Positions 43,993 to 53,235 of a stretch of 64,000 bases of DNA are shown one piece after another; position 1 is the stretch's first letter; the number at the start of each line of letters is the position of its first letter. The notes under the pieces were generated by a model. It was not told the DNA's origin, searched no databases, and saw nothing but the letters and a program-made list of their open reading frames with translations. The stretch comes from JBOGCH01 sp051656645 (GTDB lineage: Bacteria > Bacteroidota > Bacteroidia > Bacteroidales > Marinifilaceae). A program made the position numbers and the translations under genes. The DNA lies in NCBI GenBank assembly GCA_051656645.1, contig JBOGCH010000001.1, forward strand, positions 1-64,000, given 5' to 3'.

Positions 43993-45948
43993 TTATTTAT
44001 TATTGTAGATCGCATTTAATTGTTCTTCGACCTCTTTATTTACTAACGCTGTAAACTCCTCGATAGTCATACTACCTAAGTCTCCTTGCCCTTGACGACG
44101 AACAGAAACTTTACCTTCGTTTACTTCATTCTCTCCTACAACTAACATGTAAGGAATCTTTTTCAACTCGTTATCGCGAATCTTACGACCAATCTTCTCG
44201 TTACGGTCATCTAAAACTGTGCGAATATCGGAATTATTTAGCGATTTTGAAAGCTTTTCTGCGTAATCATTGTATTTTTCGCTAATTGGCAACACTACAG
44301 CCTGCTCTGGAGTTAACCATAGAGGGAATTTTCCTCCCGTATGTTCAATTAATACAGCTACAAAACGCTCCATACTTCCAAAAGGCGCACGGTGAATCAT
44401 AACCGGACGGTGCTTCTGATTATCAGCACCTGTATATTCCAATTCAAATCGCTCAGGTAAGTTATAATCCACTTGGATTGTACCTAACTGCCATTTACGT
44501 CCAATAGCATCTTTAATCATAAAGTCTAGCTTCGGACCATAAAAAGCTGCCTCGCCAAGTTCTACAGTAGTATTTAACCCCTTCTCTGCAGCTGCCTCAA
44601 CAATTGCGCGTTCTGCTTTGTCCCAGTTCTCATCACTACCAATATATTTCTCTGTATTATTTGGATCTCTTAATGAAATCTGTGCAGTAAACTCAGTGAA
44701 ATCAAGTGCTTTAAAGATAATAAAGATAATATCAATTACTTTCTTGAACTCTTCTTTAAGTTGGTCGGGAGTACAGAAGATGTGTGCGTCATCCTGGGTA
44801 AAACCGCGTACACGAGTCAGCCCATGTAACTCTCCGCTCTGCTCATATCTATAAACCGTACCAAATTCAGCAAAACGTAATGGAAGATCACGATATGAAC
44901 GTGGCTTAAATTTAAAAATTTCACAATGGTGAGGACAGTTCATTGGTTTTAGCATAAACTCTTCCCCTTCCTGAGGAGTTGTAATAACCTGGAAGCTATC
45001 CGCTCCATATTTTTGGAAGTGACCAGACGTTTTGTATAAGTTCACATTACCAATATGCGGAGTCATTACTTGCTCATAGCCATAATTCTTTTGAACTTTA
45101 CGCAAAAATTGCTCTAAACGATCACGTAGCATAGCTCCTTTCGGCAACCACATTGGTAACCCTTGCCCTACAGCTTGAGAGAATGTAAATAATTCCATCT
45201 CTTTACCAATCTTACGGTGGTCTCTCAATTTCGCCTCTTCCATCATTGCAGTCCACTCCTCTAATTGCTTTTGTTTAGGGAATGTAATACCATAGATACG
45301 TGTAAGCATTTTATTCTTTTCGCTACCTCTCCAATAAGCTCCAGCTACACTATTTAGTTTTATTGCCTTAATGTATGATGAATCTGGTAAGTGCGGTCCA
45401 CGACATAGATCCGTAAAACAGCCTTGCTTGTAATAAGTTATTGTACCATCTTCTAAATCATTAATTAACTCAACCTTGTAAGTTTCATTCAACCCATTGA
45501 AATGATCCAACGCCTCTTGTTTCGTAACATCAATACGCTCAAAAGCAGACTTTGTCCTAGCTAACTCAAGCATTTTTTTCTCAATAGTCTGTAAATCTTT
45601 ATCAGATAATACAGCACCATCTCCTGGTTCTACATCATAATAGAATCCATTTTCAATTGCTGGCCCAATACCAAATTTCGTATTAGGATATAGTTGTTGA
45701 AGAGCTTCTGCCATTAAGTGTGCCGATGAATGCCAAAACGCGTGACGTCCTTCTTCATCATCCCAAGTATATAGTTTAATCTCTGCATCCGTCGTTATTG
45801 GTCGCGTTAAGTCCCAGGTTTCTCCATTAACCGATATTGACAACACTTCCTTAGCCAACTTATGGCTAATCGACTTAGCGATCTCAAGCCCGGTCACTCC
45901 GGACTCGAACTCTTTTACATTTCCGTCAGGAAATTGAATTTTTACCAT
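43993..45948 (-). CDS. Threonyl-tRNA synthetase
   Basis: ThrRS charges tRNA-Thr. The 651-residue protein has the full bacterial layout: TGS domain (1-62), editing domain (HSSAHLMAEAL and the later Cys/His site in CFTDLCRGPHLP), a class II catalytic core with zinc ligands (MNCPHHCEIF; HRAPFGSMERF) and motif 2 in RYEQSGELHGLTRVRGF, and a C-terminal anticodon-binding domain. It leads the operon with infC, rpmI and rplT. Confidence 0.97.
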   Translation of the reverse strand: MVKIQFPDGNVKEFESGVTGLEIAKSISHKLAKEVLSISVNGETWDLTRPITTDAEIKLYTWDDEEGRHAFWHSSAHLMAEALQQLYPNTKFGIGPAIENGFYYDVEPGDGAVLSDKDLQTIEKKMLELARTKSAFERIDVTKQEALDHFNGLNETYKVELINDLEDGTITYYKQGCFTDLCRGPHLPDSSYIKAIKLNSVAGAYWRGSEKNKMLTRIYGITFPKQKQLEEWTAMMEEAKLRDHRKIGKEMELFTFSQAVGQGLPMWLPKGAMLRDRLEQFLRKVQKNYGYEQVMTPHIGNVNLYKTSGHFQKYGADSFQVITTPQEGEEFMLKPMNCPHHCEIFKFKPRSYRDLPLRFAEFGTVYRYEQSGELHGLTRVRGFTQDDAHIFCTPDQLKEEFKKVIDIIFIIFKALDFTEFTAQISLRDPNNTEKYIGSDENWDKAERAIVEAAAEKGLNTTVELGEAAFYGPKLDFMIKDAIGRKWQLGTIQVDYNLPERFELEYTGADNQKHRPVMIHRAPFGSMERFVAVLIEHTGGKFPLWLTPEQAVVLPISEKYNDYAEKLSKSLNNSDIRTVLDDRNEKIGRKIRDNELKKIPYMLVVGENEVNEGKVSVRRQGQGDLGSMTIEEFTALVNKEVEEQLNAIYNNK

Positions 45949-46029
45949 ATGCTCTTGTTATAAAAAAATTATATATTCACTATTTGCATTCACAAATATT
46001 TCAAAATTAAACTCTACTCGCAATCCTCT

Positions 46030-46662
46030 TTATTCGCTATGATATAGCTTATTAAACAGTATTGCTAAATTCATATAGATTGTTGTATTTTGTACAACAA
46101 TATGCGAAGGAACCTTAATGCGTGCTGGTGTAAAATTCCAAATTGCTTTAATTCCCCATGCCACCATCAAATCGGCCACATTCTGCGCATGTTCGGCAGG
46201 CACTGTAATTATTCCAATTACAACCTTGCGCTCAGCAGCCAATGCTCTAAACTGATCAATATGATGAATTTGTATGTCATTTACCTTTGTTCCAACCTTT
46301 TGCTTATCAACATCAAAGGCTGAATCTATACGTAATCCAAACGCAGAAAGTCCTTTATCCTGCAACAGAGCAGAACCCAGTGATCCAGCACCAACCAAAA
46401 AGGCGTCATCCACACTGCTAAAACCTAAAAATTCCTCCAATATCTGTACAAAGCTGTCTACTTCATAGCCCACTCGTGTTTTTCCGGTTATTCCCGTATG
46501 GGAAAGGTCCTTCGTTACCTGAGTAGAATCTATATCCATATACTCGGCTATACGCGTTGACGACACATATTTCTCTCCCTGTTTCTGAAGTGTCTTCACA
46601 AACGAGAGATAAGCAGGCATTCGTCGTAAAACCGGAACGGGTACATTTTTATCACTCTTCAT
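46030..46662 (-). CDS. Redox-sensing transcriptional repressor Rex
   Basis: Rex senses the NADH/NAD+ ratio and represses fermentative and respiratory genes when NADH is low. The 210-residue protein has an N-terminal winged helix (VPVPVLRRMPAYLSFV, SSTRIAEYMDIDSTQVTKDL) and a Rossmann domain (FLVGAGSLGSAL, with an acidic residue after the second strand). The C-terminal helix for domain swapping is present. It lies upstream of thrS on the same strand with an 81-base gap, and probably has its own promoter. No full Rex operator was found near it. Confidence 0.94.
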   Translation of the reverse strand: MKSDKNVPVPVLRRMPAYLSFVKTLQKQGEKYVSSTRIAEYMDIDSTQVTKDLSHTGITGKTRVGYEVDSFVQILEEFLGFSSVDDAFLVGAGSLGSALLQDKGLSAFGLRIDSAFDVDKQKVGTKVNDIQIHHIDQFRALAAERKVVIGIITVPAEHAQNVADLMVAWGIKAIWNFTPARIKVPSHIVVQNTTIYMNLAILFNKLYHSE

Positions 46663-47085
46663 ATAATCAATCTCAATTTTCTTGCATTCCTCTAAATAAC
46701 CACAAATACGGCATTTTTAACAATACTGTTTCGCTACTATTTAAACTACAAAGATATTCTTTTTTAATAAAAAAATCTACTCTTTTCTCTATAATATTAC
46801 GGCTCATCAATATTATACACATCTTACTTATTAAAAACTATTCGGTCTAAACATCTCAATAATCTTAAAGATAGTAGATCTTCAACCATTACGATATATA
46901 TTCTAGACTGTACACCAAATTTGTGTCAATGTTATATAATGACTATATCATATTTGCAAATAGAAAATCTCTATATTCTTTTACCTATTTCAAACACAAT
47001 GATTCTTTAATTTGTATATTTATCTATAGCATATCAAACTCACGTATAAGCTCCATTGTACAACTGAAATAATTATGATAAACCT
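46663..47085. other. AT-rich 423-bp gap between rex and a lipoprotein gene
   Basis: This divergent intergenic region holds the candidate rex -7 element and a short palindrome ATTTGCAAAT (46952-46961). It also holds an imperfect palindrome around 46912-46927 (ACACCAAATTTGTGTC). The sequence is visibly more AT-rich than its surroundings. No RNA gene or further reading frame is supported. Confidence 0.5.
46749..46756 (-). promoter_or_regulatory. Candidate promoter -7 element of rex
   Basis: On the minus strand this reads TATCTTTG, an exact TAnnTTTG, about 87 bases before the rex start. No TTG is present at the expected -33 position. Confidence 0.35.
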
Positions 47086-47982
47086 ATGAGACCATTAAAA
47101 CTAATTACACTAATTATCTCTACCAGCCTATTGAGCTGTATTACTGGAAATCAACTGCAAAACAAAACAATTAATGTTGAAAAACGGGATACCAATAATA
47201 GCATTAATATTCCATATTTTGAGATCCTGCAACCTGTAACAGACTGCTATATCGACACAATACTTAAACTACTATCAGGCAATAGCTCTAAAATCAGAGC
47301 TATTTTGCACTGTTTCGATATAGATCGAGATTACAGTACAACAAAACACTTACATATATATGACACAAATAATCATCTGATAAGATCTTTAAAAACATTT
47401 AAAGATAGCAATATATACAATTACCGTATGTACACTGATTATTTATATGATCACAAGGGACGTAAAGAAAGTGTAACTAACTATTTCAGAGAAAGCAACG
47501 GTGGAAGTTACACAAAAGGTGAAATGAGATATTATTACAACAACAAAGGACTTGACTATGTTACACAATCTCTATACTACAAAGACAAACCTACCGACTT
47601 CAAGGAACTAAAATGCATCATTGACTCATTAGGAAACATACTCCTAGACTATGAGTCAGAGTGGCTCCCTACATCTTATAGCTACGACTCTTTAGGGCGA
47701 ATCATTAGCTACATGGGCTATGAGATTGATCTTGAATATATTTATAAGGATGGTATTATATATCAGGAGATAAGCGAGCATGGCGGAAAAGAGATTACGA
47801 CTCTAAATAAAAAAGGGCTAAAAGTATCTCACGAATACTACAACGACTCAGACGACAAAGAGCTAATACATACAGATTATTTCACCTACGAATATGACAA
47901 TCGAGGAAATTGGATAAAGATGTTTGTCGTCCAAGATGATACAACAAGGTTATCAGAATGGAGAGACATTACCTATTACTAA
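47086..47982 (+). CDS. Hypothetical lipoprotein with YD/RHS-like repeats
   Basis: I do not recognise a named family for this 298-residue protein. It starts with a lipoprotein signal (lipobox LLSC, Cys18). The rest is tyrosine-rich and contains weak RHS/YD-type units such as YLYDHKGRKESVTNYF, YSYDSLGRIISYM and YEYDNRGNWIKMF. Such units form beta-hairpins in surface proteins, and the last is a common ending in Bacteroidota lipoproteins. It is probably anchored in the outer membrane. Its upstream region is long and AT-rich, and the gene stands alone, so recent acquisition is possible but unproven. Confidence 0.7.
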   Translation: MRPLKLITLIISTSLLSCITGNQLQNKTINVEKRDTNNSINIPYFEILQPVTDCYIDTILKLLSGNSSKIRAILHCFDIDRDYSTTKHLHIYDTNNHLIRSLKTFKDSNIYNYRMYTDYLYDHKGRKESVTNYFRESNGGSYTKGEMRYYYNNKGLDYVTQSLYYKDKPTDFKELKCIIDSLGNILLDYESEWLPTSYSYDSLGRIISYMGYEIDLEYIYKDGIIYQEISEHGGKEITTLNKKGLKVSHEYYNDSDDKELIHTDYFTYEYDNRGNWIKMFVVQDDTTRLSEWRDITYY

Positions 47983-48060
47983 AACTCTCTATTACTACCA
48001 TATATTTTTAATCTATCCTCAACATGGGATTACGTATAAGCTTATATCACCTACTATAAT

Positions 48061-48096
48061 AAAAAGAGGTCATTCCCTTCAGAATAACCTCTTTTT
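48061..48096. terminator. Bidirectional terminator between the lipoprotein gene and rho
   Basis: A 15-bp stem with one mismatch (48061-48075 with 48082-48096) and a 6-base loop is flanked by A-runs and T-runs on both sides. On the minus strand the mismatch becomes a G-U pair. Confidence 0.82.
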
Positions 48097-48116
48097 TATT
48101 CTATATCACAATAGAA

Positions 48117-50189
48117 CTATTTATCGTTCATTGAAATCAAAAACTCCTCATTTGAGCGTGTTTTTTGCAATCTGTCACGAACAAACTGCATTGCCTCTAC
48201 TGAGTTCATATCTGTCAAATAGTTGCGTAATATCCAAATTCTATTCAAGTTATACTCATCAATCAGTAAATCATCTCTACGAGTACTTGATGCAGTTAAG
48301 TCAACAGCAGGATAAATACGTTTATTGCTAAGTTTTCTATCAAGCTGCAATTCCATATTTCCCGTACCTTTAAACTCTTCAAAGATTACCTCATCCATTT
48401 TAGAGCTTGTTTCAGTTAAGGCTGTTGCCAATATTGTCAGCGACCCTCCGTTTTCAATATTACGCGCAGCTCCAAAGAAACGTTTAGGCTTATGTAATGC
48501 GTTCGCATCAACCCCTCCTGATAATACTTTACCCGAAGCTGGTGATACGGTATTGTACGCACGCGCTAAACGAGTAATAGAGTCTAATACAATCACAACA
48601 TCATGACCACATTCAACCATACGTTTCGCTTTCTCCAACACAATATTTGCAATCTTCACATGTCTTTCAGCAGGCTCATCAAAGGTCGACGAGATCACTT
48701 CAGCATTCACGCTACGTGCCATATCGGTTACCTCCTCCGGACGCTCGTCAATTAATAGAATAATCAAATAAACTTCTGGATGATTCTCAGCTATCGCATT
48801 TGCAATTTCTTTTAACAGTACTGTTTTACCTGTCTTAGGCGGTGCAACAATTAAACCACGTTGCCCTTTACCAATAGGAGCAAACATATCAACAATTCTA
48901 GTTGATATTGTCGATTTAGCTCCCGAAGTAATATTAAACTTCTCCTCTGGGAATAATGGTGTTAAATGGTCAAATGGAATTCTATCTCTCACAGCTTCAG
49001 GACTCTTTCCATTAATTTTTTCCACTTTTATTAAAGGGAAATATTTTTCTCCCTCCTTAGGTGGTCGTACAGTACCCTCAACGGTATCTCCTGTTTGTAA
49101 ACCAAATAATTTTATCTGACTCTGCGATACATAAATATCGTCGGGCGAACTTAAATAATTATAGTCGGATGAACGTAGAAATCCATAACCATCAGGCATA
49201 ATTTCTAATACTCCCGAATTTAGTATAATACCATCAAATTCATAAAACTTATCACGTTTCTCAAAACGCATCTTACCATCTTGCTCTCTATGTGGCGCAT
49301 AGTTTTCTTGTTCATTCTCTACCTCGAAAGTAGCTGGCGAGTCACCAAATCCCTCCGTCGGCAATTGTTCTGACATTTCTTTCTCAAATGGCAAAACAAT
49401 CTCCGGATGCACAGCATCTAAATCCTTATCTAAAGACGCATCCGATAATGGCTCTCTTCTGTCTTTAACTTTCTTAATAAACTCTTTTTTCTTGGGAACC
49501 TTACGCTCTTGTGGTGTTTGAACCTCAGGATTATTGATTTCTATTGGCGCTGCCACAGTTTCTTCTACTTGTGTGGCATTCTCCTCACTATTCACTACTG
49601 GGACATCCACAACAGCCACAGGCTCTTCGGTTATCTCTGCTTTATGCTCAATAGGTTGGTTTTGTTTTTTCTTGTTTACTCCACCTTTAGAGTCTCCTAC
49701 CTTTTCCACGCCTGTGCGTCCCACTCTTAATCTATGCTTCTTTTCTTTAGGTTCGTCCGCTCCTGCCTCAACTGGAGAAGTTGGTAATATTGACTCTAAA
49801 ACGATATCTTCCAAGACAGGCAAATCTAAAATCGGCAAAGCGGCTGGTTCAATAACAACAGGCTGCTCAGCCTCAACCACAGGCTCATTTACAACTACAG
49901 GTTCTTCAACCTTCTTCGTTCCTTTTTCTGTGCGTTCACTTTGTGGAACAGTCTTTTTATGACGTAGATTTTTCCTTTTTGTTCCTTTTGCAGTAACTTC
50001 TTCACCTTCTACTTTCGGTTCTTCAGTACTTGGAGTTAAACTTGCCGAAGCATTTAATGCTTGCTGATCAAGTATCTTGTAGATAAGCTCTTGCTTTTTA
50101 TATGCGTCCACACGTCGGATACCTATTTCTTTTGCAACCTGACGTAGGTCTGACAATAATTTGTCATTTAGTTCTAAAATATCGTACAT
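48117..50189 (-). CDS. Transcription termination factor Rho with long disordered insert
   Basis: The 690-residue Rho is an RNA-dependent ATPase and helicase that ends transcription. A Rho_N helical domain (1-45) is followed by about 260 residues of low-complexity sequence (46-310) rich in Glu, Val, Pro and Lys. Then come the RNA-binding cold-shock domain (314-392, with MPDGYGFLRSS) and the hexameric ATPase. Walker A is PPKTGKT (450-456), Walker B ends in D536, and the Q-loop/R-loop region lies near 555-575. The frame is open upstream to 50393, but MYDILELNDKLLSDLRQ at ATG 50189 is the family start and lies after a consensus promoter. Confidence 0.96.
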   Translation of the reverse strand: MYDILELNDKLLSDLRQVAKEIGIRRVDAYKKQELIYKILDQQALNASASLTPSTEEPKVEGEEVTAKGTKRKNLRHKKTVPQSERTEKGTKKVEEPVVVNEPVVEAEQPVVIEPAALPILDLPVLEDIVLESILPTSPVEAGADEPKEKKHRLRVGRTGVEKVGDSKGGVNKKKQNQPIEHKAEITEEPVAVVDVPVVNSEENATQVEETVAAPIEINNPEVQTPQERKVPKKKEFIKKVKDRREPLSDASLDKDLDAVHPEIVLPFEKEMSEQLPTEGFGDSPATFEVENEQENYAPHREQDGKMRFEKRDKFYEFDGIILNSGVLEIMPDGYGFLRSSDYNYLSSPDDIYVSQSQIKLFGLQTGDTVEGTVRPPKEGEKYFPLIKVEKINGKSPEAVRDRIPFDHLTPLFPEEKFNITSGAKSTISTRIVDMFAPIGKGQRGLIVAPPKTGKTVLLKEIANAIAENHPEVYLIILLIDERPEEVTDMARSVNAEVISSTFDEPAERHVKIANIVLEKAKRMVECGHDVVIVLDSITRLARAYNTVSPASGKVLSGGVDANALHKPKRFFGAARNIENGGSLTILATALTETSSKMDEVIFEEFKGTGNMELQLDRKLSNKRIYPAVDLTASSTRRDDLLIDEYNLNRIWILRNYLTDMNSVEAMQFVRDRLQKTRSNEEFLISMNDK

Positions 50190-50257
50190 ATTGATTTTCA
50201 ATGTATAATGAAGTAAAATCGCCCGTTTTGAATCAGGCGGGATAGATTTATATTCAA

Positions 50258-50288
50258 CAAACTTATAAATATTTTTCCTTTTAACAAA
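50258..50288 (-). promoter_or_regulatory. Consensus promoter of rho
   Basis: On the minus strand TTTG (50285-50288), 19 bases and TAAGTTTG (50258-50265) match the Bacteroidota consensus at every defined base. The leader to ATG 50189 is about 60 bases and contains a small CCCG/CGGG stem. Confidence 0.7.
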
Positions 50289-50360
50289 TGGTTTGAATAC
50301 AATTTCTTTATCTTTACAAACATAATTATGTAAAAACATTCTATTTTCTGATATATATAC

Positions 50361-51020
50361 ATGAAAACTATTATCGAAGTTAACAATATACATAAAAGCT
50401 ACGGTGATTTACACGTATTGAAAGGTATTAATCTTAGCATAAAAGAACGAGAAGTCGTTTCTATTATTGGCGCTAGTGGAGCCGGAAAAAGCACTCTTTT
50501 ACATATCATGGGAACACTTGATAACGCAGATAGCGGTGATGTTATCTACAAAGGGAAACAAATATCTCAGTTATCAGCATCTGATCTTGCAGATTTCCGC
50601 AATCAACATATCGGATTCATTTTCCAGTTTCATCATCTCTTACCTGAATTTACTGCACTAGAGAATGTATGCATGCCCGCCTGGATTAATGGGAAAAACA
50701 AAACTGAGACTGAAAAACGTGCAAAAGAATTATTGGCCGTAATGGGATTATCCGACAGAGCATTACACAAACCTTCACAACTTTCAGGAGGAGAACAACA
50801 ACGCGTGTCGGTCGCACGCGCATTAATAAATGATGCACCTGTAATATTTGGCGATGAACCCTCAGGAAACCTTGATAGTACATCACGCAATGAACTTCAT
50901 AATTTATTTTTTCGCTTGCGTGATGAATTAGGAAAGAGCTTCGTCATCGTCACTCATGATGACTCACTTGCACGCCTATCCGACAGAACAATACATTTAA
51001 AAGAGGGTGTCGTTTTCTAA
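50361..51020 (+). CDS. LolD-like ABC transporter ATP-binding protein
   Basis: The 219-residue protein is an ABC ATPase with Walker A GASGAGKST, the signature LSGGEQQRVSVARAL and Walker B VIFGDEPSGNLD. The segment FIFQFHHLLPEFTALENVCMP is typical of the LolD/MacB group. LolD powers release of lipoproteins from the inner membrane by LolCE. No permease gene is next to it, so the partner is elsewhere, or the protein serves another MacB/FtsE-type system. It is divergent from rho. Confidence 0.83.
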   Translation: MKTIIEVNNIHKSYGDLHVLKGINLSIKEREVVSIIGASGAGKSTLLHIMGTLDNADSGDVIYKGKQISQLSASDLADFRNQHIGFIFQFHHLLPEFTALENVCMPAWINGKNKTETEKRAKELLAVMGLSDRALHKPSQLSGGEQQRVSVARALINDAPVIFGDEPSGNLDSTSRNELHNLFFRLRDELGKSFVIVTHDDSLARLSDRTIHLKEGVVF

Positions 51021-51030
51021 CACCCTCTTT
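51000..51030. terminator. Bidirectional terminator between lolD and the hybrid kinase gene
   Basis: An 11-bp stem (51000-51010 with 51020-51030) has a 9-base loop. The lolD stop codon lies in the loop and right arm, so the structure overlaps the gene end. The hybrid kinase gene ends 2 bases beyond. Confidence 0.78.
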
Positions 51031-51031
51031 A

Positions 51032-53044
51032 TCAATTAAACATTTCTTCTATCATCTTTGTAAACATCTCTTTACGGATTGGCTTTGATACAAAATGTGT
51101 GCATCCAGCTTCTGAAGCTACAAGTTTATCTGACTCATAAGCATTCCCCGTAACAGCAATAATCGGGACATGTTTATTAAAGCACCTTATATGTTTTGTT
51201 GCTTGAATTCCATCCATCACAGGAAGCTTCATATCCATTAAAATAAGGCTATAATCATTATTCTTCGCCATTGTCACAGCTTCTTCCCCATTCTTTGCAC
51301 GCTCCATCGTATATTTCTTTAGCAACACCTGCATTAACCGATAATTGCTATCACAATCCTCCACTACCAATATATTTCTCCCTTTATTCTGTAATTGCGA
51401 ATATCCATCACCCAAAGGCATCATAACATCCTCACTTGAGGCTTTAAATTGCTCGCCATATTCAACTTTCTTTATAGATGGCTTTAATAAAATCCAAAAA
51501 GTAGATCCAACCCCCTCTTCAGATTTCACTCCAATCTTACATCCTGACGAATCTGCAATAGCTTTACATATCGACAAACCTAAACCTGTTCCTTGTGCAA
51601 ACTCATCCAATTTTTCGAACGATTTGAAGATTAATCCTTGCTTCGTCTGCGGAATACCCACCCCTGTATCTTTCACATATACATATATTCCACCATTTTC
51701 TTCCTTGCAGCCAATTTCAATAAAACCTTTCTTTGTAAACTTGTTAGCGTTTGTCAAGAAATTTGTCATAATTTGATTTAAACGGCTCTTATCCAAATAA
51801 ACCATGCAATGTCTAAAACTTATATTCAGTCTTAATTCAACATCAGGATTATCCATACATTTCAGAAAATTGATATGCACATTTTTTATCACATCAACTA
51901 TATCAAATAATTCTCGTTGAAAAGTTACAACCCCCGACTCTAATCGGGATAAATTTAAGATATCATCAATTAACCTTAAAAGGATTTCATTATTTAAATT
52001 AATCAACTTTACATATTCTTCTTTCTCCTCTTCATCTGTTGCATACTGCAACATCTCCGAGAAACCAACTATAGCATTAAGTGGGGTTCTAATTTCATGA
52101 CTCATATTGGCTAAAAACTTCGATTTCAATCTATCTGCCTCTTCAGCCTTACACTTGGCTTTTTTCAACTCTTCTGTCGCTTTATGAACATCTGTCATAT
52201 TAACGGCAACCGTCACTAGCAATTTTTCTCCATCAATTGTTTCAAAAGGAGTCCTCGTTATTCGCCAACACAGCTCCTCACAATTCTCAAAAGTTGTTTC
52301 ATAAACTTCATGTCCCTTATTCTTTACTGCATCTACGTCATATTGTCTATATTTTTGTGCAAATTCATCAGGATAAAGTTCAAAATCATTCTTACCTATT
52401 ATAGAACCTTCCTTCATATTCAGAAACTGACAAAATGCATCACTCACTTTCACATACCTATAGTTATCAGTTACAGATTTAATTGCAATTATACCCGGTA
52501 TATTCTCAAGCACTTGCGAATATAGATAATCTGTTAAATGCATTTTTTGCTGTGCCTCTCGTAGCTCCGAACTTAATTCCTGCTCTGTAGTTATATCAAC
52601 AATCTTCAACAATAATGCACCATAGGTTTTTAAATGTAAATACACAGGTACAGCCTCAACCTCAACAGTCTTGCCGTTACCAATTTCAGCAACTAGTGTT
52701 TCTCTCTCCTGCATTTTTAAAACACGCTCAACAAGATTACCTAATTTTGATATATGTTGAAGTGTATGCATACAGCTTACACCCTCAATAAATGCATCCG
52801 TTGTATTTAAAAAGATGTCCGATAATACATAGGCATCATTTCGTTTCTTCACCACCATTTCCTCATCCAGTAATACAACACCACAATTTAAGGTCGAAGT
52901 TATAACATTGGTAATCTCATATCTATCATCTACCAAATGTCTTAGGTGTACTAATTCTTTATTCCTATTAATTACTAACCACGTAAGGAGAATTAAACAC
53001 AATGACAATAATATAACAGTAATTATCTCTACCATGAACATCAT
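51032..53044 (-). CDS. Hybrid sensor histidine kinase (PAS-HisKA-HATPase-receiver)
   Basis: The 670-residue protein has one N-terminal membrane helix (4-25), a PAS-like region (about 40-155) and a second PAS domain (about 170-290, with NIPGIIAIKSV and IIGKNDFELYP). HisKA follows with H316 in FLANMSHEIRTPLNAI, then a HATPase (N-box TNFLTNANKF; G-boxes DTGVGIP and GTGLGLSI). A C-terminal receiver has D604 in LILMDMKLPVMDG and the switch lysine in FVSKPIRKE. There is no output domain, so a phosphorelay to a separate regulator is expected. That partner is not next to it. Confidence 0.92.
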   Translation of the reverse strand: MMFMVEIITVILLSLCLILLTWLVINRNKELVHLRHLVDDRYEITNVITSTLNCGVVLLDEEMVVKKRNDAYVLSDIFLNTTDAFIEGVSCMHTLQHISKLGNLVERVLKMQERETLVAEIGNGKTVEVEAVPVYLHLKTYGALLLKIVDITTEQELSSELREAQQKMHLTDYLYSQVLENIPGIIAIKSVTDNYRYVKVSDAFCQFLNMKEGSIIGKNDFELYPDEFAQKYRQYDVDAVKNKGHEVYETTFENCEELCWRITRTPFETIDGEKLLVTVAVNMTDVHKATEELKKAKCKAEEADRLKSKFLANMSHEIRTPLNAIVGFSEMLQYATDEEEKEEYVKLINLNNEILLRLIDDILNLSRLESGVVTFQRELFDIVDVIKNVHINFLKCMDNPDVELRLNISFRHCMVYLDKSRLNQIMTNFLTNANKFTKKGFIEIGCKEENGGIYVYVKDTGVGIPQTKQGLIFKSFEKLDEFAQGTGLGLSICKAIADSSGCKIGVKSEEGVGSTFWILLKPSIKKVEYGEQFKASSEDVMMPLGDGYSQLQNKGRNILVVEDCDSNYRLMQVLLKKYTMERAKNGEEAVTMAKNNDYSLILMDMKLPVMDGIQATKHIRCFNKHVPIIAVTGNAYESDKLVASEAGCTHFVSKPIRKEMFTKMIEEMFN

Positions 53045-53152
53045 TATTTAACATTTACACACCAAAACTATTCACTCACATAACTACAAATAAATTTATT
53101 ACGTCAGTTCATTCTTTAAGGTTTCATTAATTTATATTAAATATAATAAAAT

Positions 53153-53190
53153 AATAGGAGTTTACTAAATCATTTTAGCAAACTCCTATT
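53153..53190 (-). terminator. Terminator of lrgAB
   Basis: A 17-bp stem with one mismatch (53153-53169 with 53174-53190) and a 4-base loop lies 46 bases beyond lrgB. On the minus strand it is followed by TATTTTATTATA. Confidence 0.82.
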
Positions 53191-53235
53191 ACCCCAATAT
53201 CTTAATAATTAACTTCCTGTTATATCACCACAACA

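Noticed and set aside
45949..46029. Rex operator upstream of thrS
   Set aside because: TTCACAA is present as a half-site, but the other half is not inverted as TTGTGAA. A complete TTGTGAA-N6-TTCACAA is absent.
46557..46850. 97-codon plus-strand frame across the start of rex
   Set aside because: Most of it is the shadow of rex on the other strand. The rest is AT-rich with no family pattern or ribosome-binding site.
47924..48331. 135-codon frame from the lipoprotein end into rho
   Set aside because: It overlaps two real genes in other frames and runs through their shared terminator.
49534..49962. 142-codon Ser/Thr-rich plus-strand frame inside rho
   Set aside because: It is the antisense of the Glu/Val/Pro-rich Rho insert. 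Low-complexity sequence often leaves the opposite strand open.
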